Source: CALHVX01 sp964640725
GTDB taxonomy: Bacteria > Pseudomonadota > Gammaproteobacteria > Pseudomonadales > Azotimanducaceae
Assembly: GCA_964640725.1 (NCBI GenBank)
Contig: CAZXIJ010000003.1
Location: forward strand, 156,250 to 220,249
Direction: 5' to 3'
DNA length: 64,000 nt
Part shown: piece after piece, positions 57,957-64,000 of the stretch
How positions within the stretch are numbered: the stretch's first letter is position 1
How the letters are laid out: each line of letters opens with the position of its first letter
Program-made: the position numbers and the translations under genes
The notes under the pieces: generated by a model
What the model was told of the DNA's origin: nothing
The model's input: the letters and a program-made list of their open reading frames with translations, nothing else
Databases searched by the model: none

Positions 57957-59776
57957 GTGCTTTCTGCTTCCTTCGTTTCGATCTCGTTCGGGGTGGTATC
58001 CAGGGCAGCTGACGGCGGTTCTGGACGCACCGGCGCGGTATGCAGCTGATGGCGGCCCGCCTCAATCCCCTCTTTCGCCTGGGCGCGCAGCCGGGCAAGG
58101 TCCCGTCGCCGGATGTCCTTGATGGCGGCGCGCGTTTCGTCCTTCGCCACGCCCAGCCCTTCGAGCACCACGGCGCCCATGCGCAGCGCGGACTCGAAGG
58201 TCTCGCGCACAGAAAACGCAACGTCTGCCTGCAACAGGTGCACCGAGTGGCGCCGGTCGTAGGACCGCACATACAGCGGCATCCGTGGATACTCGGCCTG
58301 CACCAGCTCGACGATCTCGCTGGCATCGTCCGCATCATTGACGCATATCACAATCAGGTCCACGCGCCCCGCCCCGGCCGCTCGCAGGACATCACGGCGC
58401 TTGCCGTCGCCAAAGTGAACGCGAAAGCCAAAGCGCCCGGCATCCTGAATGCGCGTCGGGTCCTTGTCGAGAATGGTGATGTCGATGCCGCGACCGAACA
58501 GCGGCTGCGACACCACCTGGCCAAAGCGTCCGAACCCGATGAGCAGCACGCGGCCGTCGGCGTCGTCAAAGCGCTCCTCGATCACCGGCGCGGCGTCCGG
58601 GCGCTCCAGCACAGGCTCCAGACGCACCATCAGCGGCGCCAGCACCATCGACACGGTGACAATGGCAATCAATGTGCTGGCAAGCGATGGCGGTAACACG
58701 GCCGCCGTCGCAGCCGCTGTAAACAGCACGAAGGCAAACTCCCCGAACTGCGGCAGCGACAGGCACAGACGGACACTGTCGTTATGGGACAGCCTGGCCA
58801 CCCGGCCAAGCCCGTAGATCGTTACCCCCTTGAGCAGCATGGCGACGGGGGCTGCCAGGAGGATCAGCAGCCACTGATCTGCGACCACAGCAAGGTCTAA
58901 AGACATGCCCACGGCCATGAAGAACAGACCCAGAAACAGCCCCCGGAAGGGCTCGATATCGGCTTCGATCTGGTGCCGGTAGCTCGATTCCGCCAGCATC
59001 ACGCCAGCCAGGAAAGAACCCATGGCGTAGGACATGCCGACCAGGTCCATGAGCAAAGCGGCCGCGATGACGACCCCCAGCGCCGCGGCCGTCATGAGTT
59101 CGGGCATCGCGGTGCGGGCGATCAAGCCAAACAGCGGGTCCAGCAGGTAGCGGCCCACCAGAACCAGCACAAGGATCGCCGCAACCGCCCAGCCGACAGC
59201 GACCAGCGATTCGGCGGGATCCATGGTGCCGCCAGCAGGTGCGAGCAGCGCAACCAGCAGCAGCAGGGGCACAATCGCGAGATCCTGGAACAGCAACACC
59301 GCGAAGCTCTTGCGGCCATAGCGCCAGCCGCGGTGGTTGCGCTCGTCCAGGGTCTGCATCACCAGCGCTGTGGACGACAGCGCCAGACCCAGCCCCACCA
59401 CGATCGCCGGCCCGGTGCCCAGGGGCAGCGCCAGCCAGGCACCGACCGCCAGCATCGCGCCGCACAACAGCATCTGAGCCAGGCCGAGCCCGAAGATGTC
59501 CCGGCGCATCGCCCACAGTTCCGCCGGATGCAGCTCCAGCCCGATCACGAACAGGAACAGCACCACGCCGAACTCAGAAAAGTGCAGCAAACCTTCCGGG
59601 TGCTCGGCCAGGCTGTGGGGGAACACCAGCTGCACAGCCAGGCCCGCCGCCAGATAGCCCAAGATGGTGCCAAGGCCCGCCCGCCGAACAATCGGGGCGA
59701 ACAGGCACGCGGCCACGATCAACGCCAGGGCATTCCAAAACAGCAGCTCGGTGGTCGTGGGCGCGAATTCGGGCAC
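57953..59776 (-). CDS. CPA2 cation/proton antiporter with TrkA-N domain (Kef-like)
   Basis: A 607-residue membrane protein. About 12 hydrophobic segments fill residues 5-400, with GTILGYLAAGLAVQLVFPHSL, LFLFVIGLELHPAELWAMRRDIFGLG and SYAMGSFLAGVMLAESSYRHQIEADIEPFRGLFLGLFFMAVGMS typical of KefB/KefC. A soluble TrkA-N nucleotide-binding domain follows (GRVLLIGFGRFGQVVSQPLFGRGIDITILDKD), then a helical Arg/Glu-rich tail (560-600). It controls potassium or proton flow, often under thiol or electrophile control. It is coupled to the monooxygenase gene. GTG 59776. Confidence 0.87.
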   Translation of the reverse strand: MPEFAPTTTELLFWNALALIVAACLFAPIVRRAGLGTILGYLAAGLAVQLVFPHSLAEHPEGLLHFSEFGVVLFLFVIGLELHPAELWAMRRDIFGLGLAQMLLCGAMLAVGAWLALPLGTGPAIVVGLGLALSSTALVMQTLDERNHRGWRYGRKSFAVLLFQDLAIVPLLLLVALLAPAGGTMDPAESLVAVGWAVAAILVLVLVGRYLLDPLFGLIARTAMPELMTAAALGVVIAAALLMDLVGMSYAMGSFLAGVMLAESSYRHQIEADIEPFRGLFLGLFFMAVGMSLDLAVVADQWLLILLAAPVAMLLKGVTIYGLGRVARLSHNDSVRLCLSLPQFGEFAFVLFTAAATAAVLPPSLASTLIAIVTVSMVLAPLMVRLEPVLERPDAAPVIEERFDDADGRVLLIGFGRFGQVVSQPLFGRGIDITILDKDPTRIQDAGRFGFRVHFGDGKRRDVLRAAGAGRVDLIVICVNDADDASEIVELVQAEYPRMPLYVRSYDRRHSVHLLQADVAFSVRETFESALRMGAVVLEGLGVAKDETRAAIKDIRRRDLARLRAQAKEGIEAGRHQLHTAPVRPEPPSAALDTTPNEIETKEAEST

Positions 59777-59879
59777 GAGAATCCTGGCGAGGGGTAAAGG
59801 CAGAGTCTAAGCAGGCTGCGCCCGTTTGGCATCCGGCAATCGGCTGCTATGGTGTTTTTCGAAGCGGCGGGAGGGCCCC

Positions 59880-60653
59880 ATGGCAGATCGACAGCAACAC
59901 GTATTCATTACCGGGGGCGGCAGCGGTATCGGGCTCGCCTGCGCGCGATACTTCCTGGATCAGGGCGGCGCCGTGACGCTCTTTGGGCGCAGCCCCGACC
60001 GGCTCGCCACAGCGCAGAGCGCGCTGAACCGGGCCGGCCAGGTTCATGTCGCGGCGGGGGATGCCAGCAAGGAAGCCGATGTCGCCCGGGCTGTCGCCGC
60101 GGCGAACGATACCCAGCCGCTGACCGGCGTCATTGCCAACGCTGGGGTCGGCGGTGCCAGCCCGTTGCTCGAAACCGAGGCCAAAGAGTGGCAGCACATC
60201 ATGGACGTCAACCTGAACGGCACCTTCCACAGCTTCAAGCACGGCGGCCAGGCGCTCGCGGCCAACGGGGGCGGCACTCTGTGTGCCGTGTCTTCGATCG
60301 CGGGCCTGAAGTCCCATCGCTTTATGGCGGCCTACTGTGCCAGCAAGGCAGCGATCGACATGCTGGTGCGGACCGCCGCTGACGAGCTGGGCAGCGCTGG
60401 CATTCGAGTCAACAGCGTCTGTCCAGGGCTGGTCGAAACCGAGATTTCGGCAGGACTGCACGAGAACGACGGCATGCGCGCCGACTATCTGAAGTGCATG
60501 CCGCTGCAGATGATCGGACAGCCGTCCGACATCGCCGCCGCGATCGGTTTTCTGGCCAGCGACGCCGCGCGATGGATCACCGGCGTCAGCCTGCCCGTCG
60601 ACGGCGGGCATCACCTGCGCCGGGGACCGGACCTCACCGCGATGACGCCCTAG
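59880..60653 (+). CDS. SDR-family oxidoreductase
   Basis: A 257-residue classical short-chain dehydrogenase. HVFITGGGSGIGLACARYFLDQGG (6-29), GVIANAGVGG, AVSSIAGLKSHRFMAAYCASKAAIDML with catalytic Ser, Tyr and Lys, and RVNSVCPGLVETEISAGL, ending WITGVSLPVDGGHH. GGGAGGG lies four bases before ATG 59880, a firm start; the upstream in-frame TTG/ATG is discarded. Divergent from the CPA2 antiporter gene and convergent with the aminopeptidase gene. Confidence 0.87.
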   Translation: MADRQQHVFITGGGSGIGLACARYFLDQGGAVTLFGRSPDRLATAQSALNRAGQVHVAAGDASKEADVARAVAAANDTQPLTGVIANAGVGGASPLLETEAKEWQHIMDVNLNGTFHSFKHGGQALAANGGGTLCAVSSIAGLKSHRFMAAYCASKAAIDMLVRTAADELGSAGIRVNSVCPGLVETEISAGLHENDGMRADYLKCMPLQMIGQPSDIAAAIGFLASDAARWITGVSLPVDGGHHLRRGPDLTAMTP

Positions 60654-60694
60654 CTCCGCGGCGCGAACTGAAGGCAGGCCCAGCAGACTTCCAG

Positions 60695-62467
60695 CTAGAT
60701 TGGGCGGCAGGCGTCGGCCAGCCAGCCTTGATCCTCTGCCGACAGCAGCGGCGACAGCGCCGCAAGCACCTGCTCATGGTAGCTGTTGAGCCAGCGCCGC
60801 TCGCCGCCTGACAGTTCGTCCAGCAGCAGGGCACGGGTCTGAATCGGCGCCATGGTCAACGTTTCAAACCCGTAGAAGACGCCGAACTCTGTCTCTTCGG
60901 CCTCAACCACAACCATGATGTTCTCGATGCGCACGCCATGGCGCCCGGCCCGGTAGATGCCCGGCTCGTTGGTAATGGACATGCCGGGCAGCAGCGCCGC
61001 GTCGACCAGCCGCTGGCTGAAGTTTTGCGGCCCTTCGTGAACCACCAGGCATTGCCCGACGCCGTGCCCGGTGCCGCACTCGTAGTCGATGCCGTGCTGC
61101 CAGAGCACGCCGCGGGCCATGATGTCGAGATTGCAGCCGCGCGCCCCTTTGCGAAAGCGCGTCTGCGTCAGCCGAATCACGGCCTGCAGCACCCGGGTGT
61201 AATCCAGGCGCTGTTCACGGCTGACTTCGCCAAAGGCAAAGGTGCGGGTGATGTCCGTGGTGCCGCCCAGATACTGGCCCCCGGAATCAACCAGGAACAG
61301 CTGATCGGTGCCCACGGTGACATCGCTGTCTGCGGTCGCTGCGTAGTGCATGAGCGCACCGTGGGGCCCGTAACCGGCAATGGTATGGAAACTCTCGTCC
61401 AGAAAATGCGGCAGCTCAGCGCGGTAGCCACGCAGTTCCCGTTCCGCTGATCGCTCCGTGACCGTGCCCTGAGGCACGTGCTCTTCCAGCCAGCGCGCAA
61501 AGCGCACCATCGCCACGCCGTCATGGCGCAGCGCTTCGCGAAACGCCTGCAGCTCGACGGTGTTCTTTTGCGCCTTGACCTGCTCCGTGGGCGGTGCCGC
61601 CAGCACGACCTCCGCCTGGGCATCCGCCGCGCGATAGATGGCGCTGTTGGTCGATTGGGGACACAGGCTGATACGCCCACAGCCAGTCGAGACCCGATCG
61701 CTGATGCTGTCGTAGCGATCCAGGGTCACGCCCGCCCCTGCGAGCCGCGCCTGCAGCGCTGCGGACACCTTGCCGTCGGCCACGCAGAACACCGCGGTGT
61801 CTGCAGTCACGTGCAAAAATCCTTCGACCAGCGGGCAGTACGGGACATCGCTGCCCCGAATGTTCAGCAGCCAGCAAAGATCGGGCAACGCGCTGATGAC
61901 CATGGCGTCGAGCTGTTGCGCCGCCAGCGTCGCCCGCAGCTCTTCGAGCTTGTTTGCCGTTGAGCGGCCGGCGAAAGACTCGGGGTAGTCGACCACTGCG
62001 GCCGCTGACCGCGGCGGCCGGTCCTGCCAGACGCGCGCGGGCAGATCGAGATCAGTGCGGAGCACGAGTTCTGCGGCCTCACAGCCTGCAAGCAGCTCCT
62101 GATACATGGCAACGTTGATGGTCTGCCCCGCAACGGCCACCTGATCGCCGGCGGCGAGGACCGTCGCCAGGTGATCGGCGATGGTCGGCAGCCCCTCGAC
62201 CCGCGTCATGAACACATCGATGCCTGTGCCCGCGAGCTGCTCCGCCGCCTGAATGCTGTAGCGCCCGTCCGTCCAGAGGCCTCCGCCTTCCGCCAGCACC
62301 AGCAAATCGCCGGCAGAACCCGTAAAGCCGGAAAAATGCTCCCGTGCCAGCCAATGCGTGCCGGAGTACTCGCTGTGATGCGGGTCGTAGTTGGTGACGA
62401 TGCACGCGGCGATGCGCTCGTCGCGCATGGCCTGTCGAAGAGAGAGCAGCACAGCAGAGCGGTTCAT
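60695..62467 (-). CDS. Xaa-Pro aminopeptidase (M24B family)
   Basis: A 590-residue aminopeptidase P. Two creatinase-type N-terminal domains (FTGSAGDLLVLAEGGGLWTDGRYSIQA) precede the pita-bread catalytic domain: LFLVDSGGQYLGGTTDITRTFAFG with two metal aspartates, YECGTGHGVGQCLVVHEGPQ with the His, and MSITNEPGIYRAGRHGVRIENI with the Glu. FETLTMAPIQ follows. It releases N-terminal residues before proline. Length and three-domain form match cytoplasmic bacterial/eukaryotic XPNPEP-like enzymes. ATG 62467. The 134-base gap up to CopB holds no gene. Confidence 0.88.
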   Translation of the reverse strand: MNRSAVLLSLRQAMRDERIAACIVTNYDPHHSEYSGTHWLAREHFSGFTGSAGDLLVLAEGGGLWTDGRYSIQAAEQLAGTGIDVFMTRVEGLPTIADHLATVLAAGDQVAVAGQTINVAMYQELLAGCEAAELVLRTDLDLPARVWQDRPPRSAAAVVDYPESFAGRSTANKLEELRATLAAQQLDAMVISALPDLCWLLNIRGSDVPYCPLVEGFLHVTADTAVFCVADGKVSAALQARLAGAGVTLDRYDSISDRVSTGCGRISLCPQSTNSAIYRAADAQAEVVLAAPPTEQVKAQKNTVELQAFREALRHDGVAMVRFARWLEEHVPQGTVTERSAERELRGYRAELPHFLDESFHTIAGYGPHGALMHYAATADSDVTVGTDQLFLVDSGGQYLGGTTDITRTFAFGEVSREQRLDYTRVLQAVIRLTQTRFRKGARGCNLDIMARGVLWQHGIDYECGTGHGVGQCLVVHEGPQNFSQRLVDAALLPGMSITNEPGIYRAGRHGVRIENIMVVVEAEETEFGVFYGFETLTMAPIQTRALLLDELSGGERRWLNSYHEQVLAALSPLLSAEDQGWLADACRPI

Positions 62468-62601
62468 GATGCGGAACTTTACCGAGACAGTCGTTGGGCT
62501 GAGTGTATCGGAGGATCAGGCCCTGCGTGGGCGCAATGACGCGACAGCGAAGGAGTCGCGGCCAGGGGCCGCAGCACATCCGGATGCATCCGACCTGCGC
62601 T

Positions 62602-63372
62602 CTAGAACCAGAACCGCAACCCCAGCACCCAGGACACCGTCTGCGCCTCCGACCCTGCCTCTTCGCCCAAGGCCTTGGTATCGCCAAAGCTGCCCGCCCA
62701 GCTGACGCCAAGGTAGGGCGCAAACTCCCGCACCATCTCGTAGCGCAGGCGCAACCCGAACTCGAGCGTCGACAGGCCAGAGCCAGTGCCCGACGCGGTA
62801 TCGTCAGCGAATGCCAGGTTCGCTTCGAGCCTCGGCTGCAGGAACAGCCGCTGTGTGAGACGAAATTCGTACTCCGCCTCGACCCGTGCGGACAGGCCCC
62901 CCCGTTCGCTCAGGAACAGCGCCCCATCGAGCTCAAACCAGTAGGGCGCCAGGCCCTGCAACCCCAGCACGCCATAGCTGCGCGAAGGCCCAGGCCGGGC
63001 ATCGTGGCGGACCCCCGCCTGTAGCTCCCAGAACGGGCTGATCGCCCGGCTGTACAGCGCCTGGACCTCCGCTTCCTCAAAGCGACCTGCCTCGAGCTCG
63101 TACTCGCCTTCGGTCTTGATCCAGAGCTTGCGCAGGTCGCCGCCAATCCACCCCTGCCCTTCCCAGACGGCCAGGGGGTCGCCTTCGCCGGACTGATACT
63201 CAAACCGTTCGCCCAAGATCAGCGTGTTGATCTGATTGCCGTGCATCTGCCGGAGCGCAGCGCGCGACTTGGCCATGGCCTGCGGGTCGAAATAGGCATC
63301 CGCCGCATGCTCGGCCGCCGCCGGTCGCGCAGCAAGCAGCAGGCAGAGGGTCGCTGCCAGCCGCCAGCTCAT
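62602..63372 (-). CDS. copB: Copper resistance outer-membrane protein CopB
   Basis: A 256-residue protein with signal peptide (LAATLCLLLAARPAAA) and a beta-barrel body. MHGNQINTLILGERFEYQSGEGDPLAVWEGQGWIGGDLRKLWIKTEGE is the conserved CopB start of the mature part, ending LRYEMVREFAPYLGVSWAGSFGDTKALGEEAGSEAQTVSWVLGLRFWF with an aromatic barrel terminus. The long Met-rich N-terminal region of some CopB proteins is missing. ATG 63372 overlaps the CopA stop by four bases, giving the usual copA-copB operon for periplasmic copper handling. Confidence 0.9.
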   Translation of the reverse strand: MSWRLAATLCLLLAARPAAAEHAADAYFDPQAMAKSRAALRQMHGNQINTLILGERFEYQSGEGDPLAVWEGQGWIGGDLRKLWIKTEGEYELEAGRFEEAEVQALYSRAISPFWELQAGVRHDARPGPSRSYGVLGLQGLAPYWFELDGALFLSERGGLSARVEAEYEFRLTQRLFLQPRLEANLAFADDTASGTGSGLSTLEFGLRLRYEMVREFAPYLGVSWAGSFGDTKALGEEAGSEAQTVSWVLGLRFWF

Positions 63373-64000
63373 GCCGGGGTTGCGTCTTCGCGCACCGATA
63401 CGACCCGCATCATGCCCGCATGCATGTGGTAGAGCAGATGGCAATGAAACGCCCAATCCCCCACGGCATCTGCGGTCAGGTCGACGGCCAGCTTCTCCCC
63501 AGGCTTGACGACGACCGTGTGTTTGCGCGGCTTGTAGTCGCCTTCGCCGGTGACCAGCTCGAAGAACATGCCGTGCAGGTGAATCGGGTGCGGCATCATC
63601 GTGTCGTTCACGAGGGTCAGCCGTAGCCGCTCGCCCCTGCGCAGCACAATCGGGCCATCCACCTCCGAAAACTTGATCCCGTCAAAGGACCACATGTAGC
63701 GCTCCATGTTGCTGGTCAGGTGCAGCTCAAGTTCTCGCTCCGGCATTCGGAGATCCGGGTTGCGGTCCAGCGCTTTCAGGTCCGTGTAGACGAGCACCCG
63801 GTGCGGTGCCTGCTCGAGCCCGATGGGACGCTCACTCAGCCGGTTGACCGGATTCATCGCCAGCCCCACCACCCCAGCACCTTTCTTGTGGTTGTGCTGC
63901 TGCGCTGCGCCGGCATCACCGGCGCCATGGCCCATCGCCTCATGATCCATGCGGGAATGGCCCATGCGGGAATGGTCCATCTTGCCGTGGCCCATCTTGC
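63369..64000 (-). CDS. copA: Copper-resistance multicopper oxidase CopA, C-terminal part (runs off window)
   Basis: The frame is open to the right edge, so the N-terminus is missing; about 210 residues are seen. The first part is a Met/His-rich copper-binding stretch (MGHGKMDHSRMGHSRMDHEAMGHG), followed by a cupredoxin domain: WSFDGIKFSE, LRLTLVNDTMMPHPIHLHGMFF and WAFHCHLLYHMHAGMMRVVSV. These two motifs hold the type 1, 2 and 3 copper ligands of the last domain (HPIHLHG and HCHLLYHMHAGM). CopA oxidises Cu(I) in the periplasm. The operon continues into copB. Confidence 0.92.
   Translation of the reverse strand, partial: KMGHGKMDHSRMGHSRMDHEAMGHGAGDAGAAQQHNHKKGAGVVGLAMNPVNRLSERPIGLEQAPHRVLVYTDLKALDRNPDLRMPERELELHLTSNMERYMWSFDGIKFSEVDGPIVLRRGERLRLTLVNDTMMPHPIHLHGMFFELVTGEGDYKPRKHTVVVKPGEKLAVDLTADAVGDWAFHCHLLYHMHAGMMRVVSVREDATPA

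Overview
The window is about 64 kb of GC-rich, gene-dense DNA with no rRNA, insertion sequence, phage or CRISPR signal. DUF2058 and DUF6316 proteins, YbjQ/M48 genes, TonB-dependent uptake, CopA/CopB and Lpt-type permeases point to a Gram-negative, probably a high-GC gammaproteobacterium living as a catabolic generalist. The exact order cannot be read from the sequence. Most neighbouring genes touch or overlap by 1-14 bases, and several convergent pairs overlap at their stop codons.

Left part (1-9 kb): the tail of a TPR-like protein, a membrane-anchored FMN/3Fe-4S glutamate-synthase-like enzyme, a spinster-type MFS carrier, a divergent phosphodiester-glycosidase-like lipoprotein, a protein kinase/PP2C phosphatase pair and a TonB-dependent receptor. 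Between the MFS gene and the lipoprotein lies an autonomous-looking transcription unit of about 120 nt. It has a sigma70-like promoter, a Shine-Dalgarno that pairs with 12 nt of the 16S 3' end, an 11-codon ORF and an intrinsic terminator.

Catabolic part (9-31 kb): a GntR-type regulator sits between the receptor and an operon for a CaiB/BaiF CoA-transferase, an HMG-CoA-lyase-like enzyme, HyuA, HyuB and an isochorismatase-like amidase. A TGTATACA palindrome occurs on both sides of the regulator gene, which suggests one small regulon. Enoyl-CoA hydratase, a YbfB-type MFS carrier, an SLC13-HIT-endonuclease operon, tRNA-Gly(GCC) with a clear promoter, a DUF6316 protein, a photolyase-like flavoprotein lacking the usual Fe-S cysteines coupled to an SDR, and a second MFS-HyuA-HyuB operon follow.

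Central part (30-34 kb): a Yip1-like membrane protein, DUF2058, and a YbjQ-YbjQ-M48 operon.

Lipid part (33.8-52.9 kb), the main discovery candidate: homologues of all five enzymes of the bacterial ceramide pathway known from Caulobacter are present: an acyl-ACP/AMP ligase, a GNAT-fold N-acyltransferase (bacterial ceramide synthase type), serine palmitoyltransferase, a dedicated ACP and a NAD-dependent epimerase-like reductase. Interleaved are an AspH/LpxO-like hydroxylase, a GMC oxidoreductase, two NTP-transferases, a HIT protein, a CDP-alcohol phosphotransferase overlapping a Tam41-like nucleotidyltransferase, LptA-, LptF- and LptG-like export parts, a flippase-like protein and, at the edge, an AsmA protein. 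The simplest reading is a locus for making, decorating and exporting an anionic phosphosphingolipid.

Right part (52.9-64 kb): an NhaC-type antiporter, a 76-aa protein with a strong ribosome binding site, a zinc-less MDR reductase, a CPA2 antiporter coupled to a Baeyer-Villiger-type monooxygenase, an SDR, an Xaa-Pro aminopeptidase and the CopA-CopB copper pair, with CopA running off the window end.
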